Position numbers and translations under genes: made by a program. This document shows, piece after piece, positions 38,301-46,650 of a stretch of DNA of 64,000 nucleotides. Positions within the stretch are counted from its first letter, which is position 1. The number at the start of each line of letters is the position of its first letter. Below the pieces are notes generated by a model, which had not been told where the DNA came from, searched no databases, and saw only the letters and a program-made list of their open reading frames with translations. The DNA is from Mactra quadrangularis (lineage: Eukaryota; Mollusca; Bivalvia; Venerida; Mactridae), in contig CM046304.1 of assembly GCA_025267735.1 (NCBI GenBank), positions 15,996,001 to 16,060,000 on the forward strand. The letters run 5' to 3'.

Positions 38301-38922
38301 TAGTAAAGTTTACACGAACGAAATTATATAATAATGTTGTCCGTCTGAGATTTCTTAAGTAAACCAATTTATATCTCATATGTATTATTTCATCATTTTT
38401 TTCTAAGTCAAAGTTAAGTCTTTTTCCTGAATGCATTCATTCTGGTAAAAATACCCAAGATTTGAAGCATAGGAGGTCCATTTTATCAACGGTCGTGCGC
38501 CCCACTTAGTCGTAAATTCTTCAATCTTGATTTGTAATATCATCGTAATATATTCGTGACAATGCGTTGCTTAGAATCACCCAGAATATACGGTTCCAAG
38601 ATACTATTCCGGTGCAATTGTAGCATAACTTCCAAGTAAAAAGTGAAACTAAATTTAATTCAAACAAAATGAAATTTTACAAACAGATGGAAATAAAAGA
38701 ATAAAAGTGCGGTTCCAAATAATGTATACCTTTCATGTTTTCTTGCATTCTTCTGTAACCAAGGATATCGTCAATTGAATGATGGTTGTAAGGGTTCACT
38801 TGTTCGTTCATCTGTCTTTCAGCACAAATATCGTCTCTTGCCTTCATGGATTCAAGCGATAGACGCAAACCACCGTAGGCATCGAACATAGCGCGCTCAC
38901 TTTTAATAAAATCTGTAGTCAT
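14031..38922 (-). CDS. Alx: Alx-type paired-like homeodomain transcription factor, complete four-exon gene
   Basis: CDS joins complement 38922-38730, 29972-29584, 16290-16156 and 14324-14031: 1011 bases, 336 residues. All junctions are GT...AG in consistent phase. Residues 48-55 (HSIDDILG) resemble the octapeptide/eh1 repression motif of paired-like factors. Residues 129-152 are an Asp-rich then Lys-rich tract. The homeodomain is about 149-208, with R5, F8, F20, W48, F49, Q50, N51, R53 and the helix-3 run [29 protein letters not shown] follows, a good match to the vertebrate ALX1 region after the homeodomain. The C-terminal OAR motif is 310-324 ([15 protein letters not shown]). The protein should bind TAAT-type sites as a dimer in the nucleus. 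Length and order fit Alx1/3/4; an aristaless or Arx assignment fits less well ([15 protein letters not shown]). Met replaces the near-invariant Leu at homeodomain position 16. Confidence 0.9.
14392..14640 (-). mobile_element. tRNA-derived SINE, family 3 (minus orientation)
   Basis: The plus strand reads AAGTCTGCTTCCATAACATG at the tail side and GGCTCGAACCCGGGACCTCT, ACCACTGGATCA at the head side; homologous to 35318-35573 and inverse to 2196-2450. Located in Alx intron 3, only about 70 bases from exon 4. Confidence 0.78.
15155..15423. mobile_element. MITE with ~34-bp terminal inverted repeats
   Basis: Left GTACTGTGCGTAAATATTGA then CCCCGACCTGACC; right inverse GGTCAGGTCGGGG then TCAATATTTACGCACTATAC. 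The arms differ at about two positions, suggesting a young element. Interior about 200 bp, non-coding. It lies in Alx intron 3. Confidence 0.85.
16156..16290 (-). CDS. Alx: Alx exon 3 (homeodomain helix 3 second half)
   Basis: Acceptor TGTATTCCAG|GTATGG; donor CACAG|GTAAATA; 45 codons, phase 0 at both ends. It encodes residues 195-239: [18 protein letters not shown], then [20 protein letters not shown] and AYSQ. The split before homeodomain V47 is the intron site widely shared by paired-class homeoboxes. Confidence 0.95.
16411..16469. mobile_element. Fold-back hairpin element, family FB1
   Basis: Arms CATTCTCGTACCCAGAAG and CTTTGGGTACGAGAGTG. It lies about 120 bases from Alx exon 3, on the intron 2 side. 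Confidence 0.75.
16487..16685 (+). mobile_element. Dispersed SINE-like repeat, family 5
   Basis: GTCCCAAACCGGTTGAGAAATGG at one end and GATCTGCACATAATGGATAC, GACAGACCCTGGTGAAAAAC at the other; shared with 27129-27375, 47935-48165, 50083-50260 and tail scraps at 29480-29545 and 52765-52850. Confidence 0.6.
16857..16931. mobile_element. Fold-back hairpin element, family FB2
   Basis: Arms CATTCGGATAAACACGGCGA and TCGCCGAGAAGCTCCGAATG around CTACGAAGATTTGCGTATAT. The same arm and loop words occur in the other FB2 copies. Confidence 0.7.
18149..18385. mobile_element. TTACGAT double-hairpin MITE, copy 2
   Basis: Left TTACGAAAAAAGTTATCGTAA and right TTACGATGATTTTTATCGTAA palindromes, with the same body as 13148-13396. 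The minus-strand 61-codon frame across it shows the same peptide as the frame in copy 3, because the elements are homologous rather than because it is a gene. Confidence 0.8.
20636..20754. mobile_element. Fold-back element, family FB3
   Basis: Left arm ATATTCCACTGTTAGTGGTG then CATAC; right arm GTATGCTCCACTGACAGTTG then AATAAT. The core has AAATCAGTAGGG, a diverged form of the family word ATTTAAATCAGCGGAGTTAA. Confidence 0.65.
21964..22250. repeat. 24-bp minisatellite, about 11-12 units
   Basis: Unit close to AAAACAACTGCTTCCCGTACGGAG. Because 24 is divisible by three and few stops occur, frames on both strands stay open (plus strand gives repeated EKTTAPRT; others give [12 protein letters not shown] text). 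No splice sites or start context support translation. It lies in Alx intron 2. Confidence 0.85.
22684..22827. mobile_element. Fold-back element, family FB3
   Basis: Left arm CTCTGTGACGCATACATTAA then CTCCGCTGATTTAAAT; right arm TGTATGCGCCACTGAAAGTT then GAATAAAAT. Imperfect palindrome of about 140 bp. Confidence 0.7.
23737..23794. mobile_element. Fold-back hairpin element, family FB1 (near-perfect copy)
   Basis: CATTCTCGTTCCCAGAGTCT AGTA...TACTAGACTCTGGGAACGAGAATG: arms of about 25 bp without visible mismatch around a TTGAGAATCC centre. This is the cleanest FB1 copy. Confidence 0.85.
26738..27033. repeat. Degenerate ~75-100 bp tandem block
   Basis: About four units containing AAATGCTGTTAATAATAAATGC, a GGTCC(G/T)TTC word, TAATAATATTT and GATGTTTCAA-like ends, each altered. 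An old tandem amplification inside Alx intron 2. Confidence 0.55.
27129..27375 (+). mobile_element. Dispersed SINE-like repeat, family 5
   Basis: Starts ACAGCCGTTCCAAATCCGGT, contains GGAAGAATGTTCTTCCGATG and GTCTTTCCTGAACAATTAAC, and ends near ACGGACCCTGGTTAAAAAC. The closest full-length relatives are 50083-50260 and 47935-48165. Confidence 0.6.
27893..27916. repeat. Short (CAGAA)n tract beside a TTTATTT box
   Basis: Four to five CAGAA units, then AAATTTATTTGATAAACATG. On the minus strand this reads as an AATAAA-containing end followed by (TTCTG)n, the same layout as at 44040-44156, suggesting the 3' end of a retroelement. Confidence 0.5.
28379..28505. mobile_element. Fold-back element, family FB3
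   Basis: Left arm TTATCAGTGGCGCATAATGT and CTGCTGATTTAAAT; right arm ATTTAAATCAGCGGAGTTAA then TGAATGCACCCCTGATTG. The ATTTAAATCAGC words face each other about 60 bases apart. Confidence 0.75.
29584..29972 (-). CDS. Alx: Alx exon 2 (acidic linker and homeodomain residues 1-46)
   Basis: Acceptor CTTATTTCAG|AG; donor GTCCAG|GTTCGT. It completes Glu65 (G+AG) and encodes residues 66-194: a Ser/Asn/Asp-rich linker, [19 protein letters not shown], then [42 protein letters not shown]. Phase 0 exit matches exon 3. Methionine stands at homeodomain position 16 where leucine is usual. Confidence 0.95.
32641..33025 (+). mobile_element. SINE family 4 with a 151-bp tandem duplication of its head and flank
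   Basis: ATGTGGGCGTGGCCGAGTGG and the following body occur twice, exactly 151 bases apart, each preceded by the same host-like flank AATCCATGTGATTCTTTAAC. The first copy stops at CCTACTAG; the second continues to CTCAGGACTGGAGGACCAGG and a tail. The flank was therefore duplicated with the head after insertion. Confidence 0.8.
33570..33855. repeat. 286-bp near-perfect palindrome (inverted duplication)
   Basis: Left arm 33570-33701 and right arm 33720-33855 are inverted copies with few differences (for example a short insertion GACGG in the right arm). The loop is only about 18 bases, GCTGACGTCACAAATGGT, and holds the palindrome TGACGTCA. The arms contain TTTTTGTGATCTAAGTACAT and its inverse. 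A single-stranded copy would form a hairpin of about 130 base pairs. No coding content is evident. Confidence 0.9.
34640..34905 (-). mobile_element. tRNA-derived SINE, family 2, carrying a half FB1 hairpin
   Basis: The tail TTTTACGGCGACCAGCG, the body with ACATTACTGTCAAATTTATT and the head CCCGGCGCGCTACCAACTGC GCTACGGACCCGGG match 6680-6970. Between body and head, 34806-34837 is one FB1 arm (ACCTCTGGGTACGAGAATG), replacing the B-box region. Confidence 0.7.
35318..35573 (-). mobile_element. tRNA-derived SINE, family 3 (well preserved)
   Basis: The plus strand runs GTGCGGTTTAAAGTCTGCTT at the tail to GGGGATTGAACCCAGAACC (B box) and CCTACCACTGGACCACTGCT (A-box side). It is the cleanest member of the family in the window. 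Confidence 0.8.
36292..36540. mobile_element. TTACGAT double-hairpin MITE, copy 3
   Basis: Left end ATTGCACCTTCTCACAAAAA, right end AAAGCACCACAG, with the palindrome TAACGATAATTTTTATCGTAA at the right. The body, including TTGCAGTTCAAAGT-like and AATTGATTGG words, matches copies 1 and 2. Confidence 0.78.
38730..38922 (-). CDS. Alx: Alx exon 1 (start codon, octapeptide-like motif)
   Basis: ATG at 38922-38920; donor GAAAG|GTATACATT; 64 codons plus one base. It encodes [20 protein letters not shown] ... then [16 protein letters not shown]. The frame is open a short way upstream but no better ATG is visible, and the ATG here follows GATTGAA. Assignment to the Alx gene rests on phase, strand, order and the octapeptide-like motif. 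Confidence 0.8.
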
Positions 38923-41369
38923 TTCAATCCAACGTAAAAAAATGTTGTTTTTTAATTCAATTATTTAATTAATAAATTGAATAGATAGTTCAATAAATTA
39001 TATAATTAACCATGAAATATTCATGTCCTTGCAATTAGTACCAAGTAATAAAGTACAAAAAGTTAACACTATTTTTGAAATTTGAACTTTTGAAAATTCG
39101 CAAATCTTAAAACTTTTTTCTTCAAATCCTCGAATCTTAATCAAGTGTCCACTAGCTTTGATAAGACCCTATTAGCGAGTTAACATAAGTAATTCCAAAC
39201 GTTGTGATAACACGAACGGATTTTTTCATCAGAAATTTGCAGTCAGTATTATCTGAATGAACGTAATAAATTCTGTTACTAATCAACGTGAAATCAACAT
39301 GTAAATTGAATTAGTAGCCAGTTATACGCAGACGATTTATACTCGTTTCCCGCCATGTGGTTACCGCTTGCATCTGTACGAAAATCTAAGCTCCGCCCCT
39401 TTACCGTTGTTTCTACGAATATTTTCTTGTATTTTTCATTCGCATGTCATGCGCAGTCAAATATTTGTGCAAGGGTTCTGGACTAACCCCTTTCTGTAAA
39501 CATATAGTATTTGTGTTATGACTTATTGCCCATATTATACTACTAAATAAACATTTCATTTCTTAACAATTTCACCACTTCCGTCCTGGATCACCATTCG
39601 CTGTAATCTTATAATATTAATCAGGCATTTAAGAGTCTTTGGGTATTTTTGTGTTTTAATGATATTTAAATCATTTTGAGGTACGCCCCTAAACATTTTT
39701 AATATTCCAAAAGAATTTGCATGTACAGTATTGCAGGGAATGAATTATCGCTTTCTAAAATACCACATAGATCGGTTTAACATGAAAGTAAAAAAACATG
39801 TGTTTTTATTTAAGAATTAAAAATAAAATCAATTAGTAGGGACTATATTAAAATTATAAAAATTGTTTTATTTTTGGTTCATTGGAAACGATGAAAAGTT
39901 TTTTTATACATACACTTGATTTTATAGTGACCATTGGCCACTTCACAGAATAATAAAATTGTCCATATAAAAATAATAAAATGGTTTAGTGCAGGCTATA
40001 TGAAAGAGTTATTTTAAGCGTTCTTGAAGAAATTGAATGCCTGTTAGTGACTTTATTTAACATGAAATTTAATATACTGGTCAGATTACGTTTTTGCTCG
40101 TTAGTGTTTGAATTCGTTGCAAGGTCGAATTCTACCTTCAATACAATATCTCAACTAATCCATGTAATGCAAGGGGTCAGCCGTCTTCAGTACTATATTG
40201 TCATGAAAATCAAACATATCTGACTGGAAATAAGTGAGTTATGTTATTGCATGCATTATTTAGCTGGCATTAATTTATTTGTTGAATAATTATTGTTTGT
40301 TGTTGTATGTTTTTTTTTTTGGAGGGGGGGGGGGTATTTATATCTAGGTAACCCGAGCGACGTTGAAAATGTGAATAAATACCCATATTCTATAAATGTC
40401 CAACAAACAGACAAATTCTAACAAAGTCCAAAAAATGTCACTTTTTGAAACGCATTAATTTTGAAAAGTAATGAATCTCTTAATTTTTTTGAGTTCAGTA
40501 GGCTTTATTGGAAGTTGGGGATGATATCATTTCGATACGAGTAATTAAGATCGAAACAATAATGGATATCAACTTCAATTTCTCGAACTGTACTAGAACT
40601 CCTGAAAGGATAATTTCTACAATGACGTAACTACGATTGAAAATATTATTTTTTCTAGACCCTCTACTTAATTAGTAACATAATGTATTTACTTTAAGTA
40701 AACTGTGAAAATAAAAGAATTGTTCTGTTTTGTTCTTAATTTTTAACAGATTGTAATTATTTTTCTTATCAAATCACATTTTATCGTAACGAGGTCGCGT
40801 TTAATTACGGTTTTAATTTTTAAATAAATGTAAATAATATAATAACATATTAATAAATGTCCTTGAACACAAAATACTGAAACTGCATTTTCATGTTGAT
40901 CATACATTGATGATTGACAAATATATCAATAAATTTAGAACAAGTTATATTTTTTTGAAAATTATATCGATCAGCATATAATATATTGTATAAACTTATC
41001 AGTACCTTTGACTTCACCAATTTGCTGTCAGTTTTGAATTAATAATCAACAAATTTGTATTGATTAGAAACACTGTAATAAAAATTAAGAGCTATCCAAT
41101 GATGGTTTAAATATAAGTATATGATTTCAATAATGAATTCAAACTATCAAGAATTAAATTGAAAATCAGAAATATGGCTTGATGTGTTTTTCATTCCGAC
41201 GTGATATGACCTATACAATGTGTTGCTACGGCGTTCTTGAAACAAACCAAATAAAAAAAAGCTTTCCGTGCGGTAAAATATAAGATAATTACAAAATGTA
41301 GGTACGATTTACAAACTTCAATATGAATTACATATCTTAGATGTATTGAAATCTTGAATGTTGTATATA

Positions 41370-41995
41370 CAGTACCCATCAAAAGTTTGGAGACATTTTC
41401 ACTTTGTGGGCCTATACTAAATTCATGTAGTTTTTATCGAAAATTTTATAATTAGGGATCACAATAAAACCGGAATCTATTTTTATGGAAATCTTATTCA
41501 TAATGCCAAAGTATGGCATATATATTTTAAAATGTGCATTATTTATGAAATTTAAATCATATTCTTCCAGAAGTTCACATGGAAGATTGGATTTGTCCAA
41601 ATGTGCAGCCTCATTAAATAGAGTCGCTGTTTTTGAAAAGCTTTGTATCTTAATTTGCTTGTTTTTTGGTGTGTTTTTTTTTTAAATATGGGTCGAGTTA
41701 TATTTGAGACTTCAAACGTAGCTCAAAAACTATGTTATTGGAATGAATTGCATTGATCATGATTTTGGATTGTCATTAGCTGAATCTTATAAATGTGATG
41801 CATGGATAATATTTGTTTTCTTTTTTTCACAAACTATATTAAATGTATCAAAAATTATGATTCCATTAAAAACAATCATTGGAAATTAAGAATTTTAGTA
41901 AAATTTCTTTGATACCCAATCGTTTGAAAGGTAAAAACAGAAATTCAAGAATTTTAGTGAAATTCCTCTAGCACCCTAACTTTTGGCGGGTACTG
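41370..41995. mobile_element. Tc1/mariner-like non-autonomous element
   Basis: Ends CAGTACCCATCAAAAGTTTG and, inverted, CAGTACCCGCCAAAAGTTAG, flanked by TA on both sides (41368-41369, 41996-41997), as Tc1/mariner insertion produces. Length 626 bp, no transposase frame. The right end has an internal duplicate of the terminal region (about 41888-41935). Overlapping short frames on both strands are by-products. Confidence 0.85.
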
Positions 41996-43900
41996 TATGC
42001 GAAGACTAAGATTCTAGGTATCATTCTAGTAGTAGATTACTACATATGTTCAAACCACTCAATTCCTCTGCAAGGAAAACGTAGAAAAAACCAAACTTCT
42101 AAATATAAATGCTTGTGTATCTGTACCTACCACTTAAGATATTCTATTCGAAAACCTCAGTAAACACGAAAATTTAGATGTAACATGACGGGGGGCAAAT
42201 ATCATTTTGTTTTGAGCATGTTGAGATTTGCATAGAATCGGGCTGTTGAATTTTTCTAACATTTTTTCACGCTGAGTTAATTTCAGTAGGGTCTTGAAAA
42301 CGCTTATTAAGTTCAGTTTTTGATGAAGAGCAAAGAAATGTGAAAATTTTCACAAGTGCGTGCGGAGATTTTAAACTGAAATAATGAGAACATTGCGATG
42401 AAATGAAAGATAACAATATTTTATATACTATATTAATATTATTATAATTATTTTTATAAATTTGTCAATTAATATAAGATTATTATTTTATCATTATTAT
42501 AATATATACTATTACATAGCGATACTTATATCATTATTTTTGAATGACACTTTTTTCTACAACGTTCGCGTTTCTAATTTATTGATTAAGGCGAAAATTT
42601 CTAAATTGACGATGCAATAGTGTATTAAAAGTGGTAGAAAATAATTTCGAGTATTTCAAGCTTTTATTAAGAACCTCAGCAATTTAGAAATTTATGTCGC
42701 ACTTGATCTAGAAACTGAATTGGGCTATGTTACAGGTCGGAGTTTGCACTTATTGCACTTATATAATGCGAGTGAAACCCAATGAACAACTAAATCTTAA
42801 CCAACAAAAATGGCGTACGTGTTATCATTTTTTTCACTCTACTACGCAAGGTAACTTTTTTTCTGACATTATATTCCTCATAAAGAGTATCAAAACATGA
42901 CACAGGTTAACTTTATGGAATTAATACCTATCAAAATGATTGAAAGAGAAATAAGTATAATTTATTGAGCATAAATTATAATTGATATCATTCATTAATT
43001 CAATAATAACAATTTACTAAAATTAACACTAATAAAATATTAATACTTTTAGCAACTTAATCTGGTAGGGTATGTATTTTGTTCTTCATACTCATTGGAC
43101 TTACGAATAAATGCATAAAAAGAGAACTATGCGCTTCCATAGGCCGTGAGTAGGTCGACTCACCGCCGTGAAATATTTGGGAAAAAAAAATACGGAAGAC
43201 CGGTGCAAACACCATTTTATAGTGACAAATCATACATTTTATTAACATCATTTATTTGATTAATTATTCTAGTTGACTGAATTAGTAAATTTTTGTAATA
43301 ATATAATAATCCTGATATTAGATCTTTCATAAAATCATTTATAAAATCATTTACCTATTATTTATTTTCAATTATTTTTAATGAATATTAATGAATATTC
43401 ATTAATTAATATGAACAAGTATTTATTGATTAAAATTTTGATTAATTTTGACCACGTGCCCGGCGCCCTGGTCTTCACTACCGGACACATTCAACATAGA
43501 TGTGTGAAATCTACGGTATAATATACAGCAAAAGTGTTAAGACAAATAAAATCATGTGGACATCATACTGTTATGTAAATACATATGGCGTTAAGATGAC
43601 AGCAGGTAGTAGGGGCTGTTAGCCTTAGTAGGGTCCAGATCCCTAATCTGATAAGTAAATAAATTGTCACCCGTCGAGTTTATGTGCATATGTGGTTGAG
43701 CTAACAATGTATGTTGCCAGAGATTCTGGTGCTACATGTGTGTATTGGACAGATGGTGTAATCCCTATCTAGGAAATGGTCAAGTGGTCTCCACATAGTT
43801 TTGAACTAATCTTTGGAATGTATATTTTTTAAACAGACCTCAACACATGTGTCTGTTAATTTATCAAACTTGTTGAACAATATAGCATTGCTAACTTTTT

Positions 43901-44032
43901 ATTCTGCTATCAGTGGGGCATAAAATAACTCCGCTGATTTAAATCTTTCTGTGTCAATCATGAGTACAGAAATACTGAAGTGAAATATTCAAATTATCGA
44001 AGTTAATGTATGCGCCATTGACAGAAAAATAA
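43901..44032. mobile_element. Fold-back element, family FB3
   Basis: Left arm TATCAGTGGGGCATAAAATA then ACTCCGCTGATTTAAAT; right arm GAAGTTAATGTATGCGCCAT then TGACAG. It directly abuts the (CAGAA)n tract. A lone right arm lies at 44524-44577. Confidence 0.75.
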
Positions 44033-44039
44033 ATTTTAT

Positions 44040-44156
44040 CAGAACAGAACAGAACAGAACAGAACAGAACAGAACAGAACAGAACAGAACAGAACAGAAC
44101 AGAACAGAACAGAACAGAACAGAACAGAACAGAACAGAACAGAACAGAACAGAACA
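44040..44156. repeat. (CAGAA)n microsatellite, about 23 uninterrupted units
   Basis: A perfect AGAAC pentamer run of about 117 bp, followed by ATAATCTTTATTATAATAAA. The length and purity suggest high mutability. The minus-strand frame reading repeated CSVLF is translated repeat. Confidence 0.95.
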
Positions 44157-44759
44157 TAATCTTTATTATAATAAACACAGGTTACATTTATATAAAGTAA
44201 CAACATGTGTGATAATTGTTAATAGTTAACAGAATACAATATTGATATAGAGTTACGGGGAATTACAATGTATAATAAAAAAGAGTAGGTATATACATAC
44301 AAATATAACTATTATGTATAATTAAAATCAATTCATTTTCTAAGTTCAAAAACGATAAGATAAACAATGTAATAAATGAATGGGATTATAGTTTTAACTG
44401 TAAACTTTATGAAAATATCGGATGGGTAATTATCAATATCATAAGATAATATAATTTGTTAATGGAATCTAACATATGACATGGAATTTTCTTTTAAATC
44501 TGAAATAGTCAGTCATGATTACTATAAATATATTTAAATCAGCGAGGTTAATGTATGCGCCATTGACAGATTAATAAATTTAATCAATATCATAACATAA
44601 TATATTTTGTTTTTAGAATTTATCATAGAACATGGAATACTCCTTTATATCTGAAATAATCAGTCATGATCATTCAAGTTATGTGTTGTTTATTCTCAAC
44701 CAGAAAATACCGATTAGTTTTATATAGCATTGAACACGAATTATTTTAATTGATTTAAT

Positions 44760-45062
44760 AAAGACAAGAAATGTAATGTGGAAACCACATTAAAGCCGAA
44801 TTTAAAAACTTTAACGCAAAAATTACAAAGGGAAATAATCCATAATAAAGGCAGATAGAGTTGTGATTACTTTCTTATTCTGTTCATCACATGGTATGTT
44901 GTATGAAGTTTCATAAATATCTGACAATAAAATGGCAGAAATATATGCTTAATTAAAAACTTTAACGCAATTGTTAACGACACCGGCCGACCGACCGACC
45001 GACCGCCCGTGTTTCGCCAAACTATAAGCCGATTTTTTTTCGTTGAAAAATCCGGCTAAAAA
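44760..45062. repeat. Dispersed repeat with AACTTTAACGCAA words and (CCGA)n
   Basis: AAAAACTTTAACGCAA occurs twice (about 44804-44819 and 44955-44970), followed by GGCCGACCGACCGACCGACC and an end AAAAATCCGGCTAAAA that partly inverts GCCGATTTTT just before it. The layout recalls a common bivalve dispersed repeat (family known to me only by appearance). Confidence 0.5.
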
Positions 45063-46030
45063 TTTCATCACATACATACACCATATCATTTGAATATGGA
45101 ATGTATCATATAACATGGAAATTGACTTTTTATACACTCTGGTTTGTAAATAAAAGATTGCATCTACCGCTAACTCATTAGTTTTATTACATTTTTTTAA
45201 TTGAACATTCAGATTTTTATCCATTTTGATTATACTGATATAGGAAAATAGTTAAAAAATTTAAGCTATGATTCCAAACACTTAAATTCAACCCTTAATT
45301 TAGTTCATACGGCGAATGAACAATTGTTTCTCTACGGTATCTAATGACAAATAACTGATAATTAGCTAGAAATAAATATGATTTTGTTCATGCCCTGTAT
45401 GAACAAATTGTTAAAATCTGAGAACTCCCATTCGAATAAACTGTTGGTATTATGGCGTTGCATAAAAAGCCTGATATTGTAAAAGTGAGTACATGTACAT
45501 GTACTGTTAAAGATATATAAGTGACGAAATTAAAGAAAATTAAATTTGCAAAACAAACATTATTGACATATTGTATTTATATTCAAATAGTTTTTGACAT
45601 GTTAAAAAAAATTAAAAAGTATCCGCCTCTTGATTTAATTCAATTATGAAATTTCATAAATATTTTAAGACATGCCATGTCCTAAAAGATTTAAAATCCG
45701 CGCCGAAAATTACCGATCGTTTTCGTAAGTCACGTGACTCGCATATTTAAAGACACAACTTATAAATCCTGGACATCAAAGGAAAATTGTAGTATAGTGG
45801 TTATATCATAATAGTCGTGAAAATTTCAAGTATTACATGTTTCATGACTTTCTGGTGTTTGCTGGCAGGTGAAATAAATTGAGGCCCGTTCATAGGTAAA
45901 TTTTGCATTTGGTTGTTTGGTAAATATAAATTATACATGTTTATGCAAACTATACATTTTTTATGAAATAATCATTGCTCTTGTATAAACTCATTTTATC
46001 CTACTATAAAACAAAATACAGTCAAGTAAA

Positions 46031-46493
46031 ATGGCTAAAAGAAGGATAGTTATGTTTGTCACAAATGATCAACATGAAGTACTAAGGTCTTTCATTCGTG
46101 ACAGAAATTGGGATGTTGTTATTGACGTTGTAAAACTTCCTCCACCACCTAGAACACAGCATTTTCAGGGGTTTATTGATTGTCCTGAATGATTCTGTTC
46201 ACCATGTACAACAAATGAGCACTTAGGACTGGTGGCCTAAAGGGAATAAAGATAGACATATCTTGTATTCAAGATAAAGAAAATGCCTCTAAGTGTGTTT
46301 CTTGGCTATGTTATGCAATGGGGGAGTTTGGAGGGATCCAAGATACATAGACAGGAGGGCATTTGCGAGACTGGCACGAGGCAACCCCAGATTTCATCAG
46401 CGTGAGCTGATACCTGAGTGCGTTCTTGCACAGTGCAAAACTTGGCTACCAAACCCTCTAAACCGTCCATATATGGGTCACAAATGGCGATAA
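46031..46493 (+). pseudogene. Decayed reading frame resembling the P2X7 C-terminal domain
   Basis: ATG at 46031 opens a 53-codon frame (MAKRRIVMFVTNDQHEVLRS ... PPPPRTQHFQGFIDCPE, stop). Just past the stop the same frame reads FCSPCTTNE, a CxxC. After a gap with stops and a frame change, 46293-46493 reads DPRYIDRRAFARLARGNPRF, then IPECVLAQCKTWLPNP and NRPYMGHKW. The order N/DRRaF...iPxCv...fP...Y.G resembles the zinc-binding C-terminal domain of P2X7 receptors, found as many short stand-alone proteins in molluscs. The stops and frame change suggest a dead copy; a missed intron is possible. A SINE begins at 46505. Confidence 0.4.
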
Positions 46494-46504
46494 AACAAGT
46501 CAGG

Positions 46505-46650
46505 AAAATAATTGGTAGTAGGGAGAATGGCCGTAGAAATAATTTCATAACCAAGCTCCAAGAGAGTATGCCCCGCTCTAAAATGAAACCTACGACCCCT
46601 CAATCAGTAGACTTGCGAGCTACCAACTTAGCTAATCGGGCGGCTGTACC
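46505..46650 (-). mobile_element. tRNA-derived SINE, family 1 (5' portion, minus orientation)
   Basis: AATTGGTAGTAGGGAGAATG GCCGTAGAAATAATTTCATA and ACGACCCCTCAATCAGTAGA match the copy at 11095-11240; the B box is eroded (AAATGAAACCTACGACC). Confidence 0.75.

Larger units (their letters stand above)
29973..38729 (-). other. Alx intron 1 (8.8 kb)
   Basis: It holds a tandemly duplicated SINE (32641-33025), a 286-bp palindrome (33570-33855), SINEs at 34640-34905 and 35318-35573, and a TTACGAT MITE (36292-36540). A (GAACA/GAATA)n tract lies at 33388-33432. The stretches 30000-32600 and 36600-38670 are AT-rich with no exon I can support; phase agreement between exons 1 and 2 argues against a missing coding exon. 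Confidence 0.7.

Noticed and set aside
14031..38922. Assignment to Arx, aristaless, Rax, Drgx or Prrx instead of Alx
   Set aside because: [27 protein letters not shown] and the [14 protein letters not shown] extension fit Alx1/3/4 better. The octapeptide alone would fit Rax, but the homeodomain and OAR context do not.
43954..44178. Repeated CSVLF peptide frame
   Set aside because: It is a translation of the (CAGAA)n microsatellite on the minus strand.
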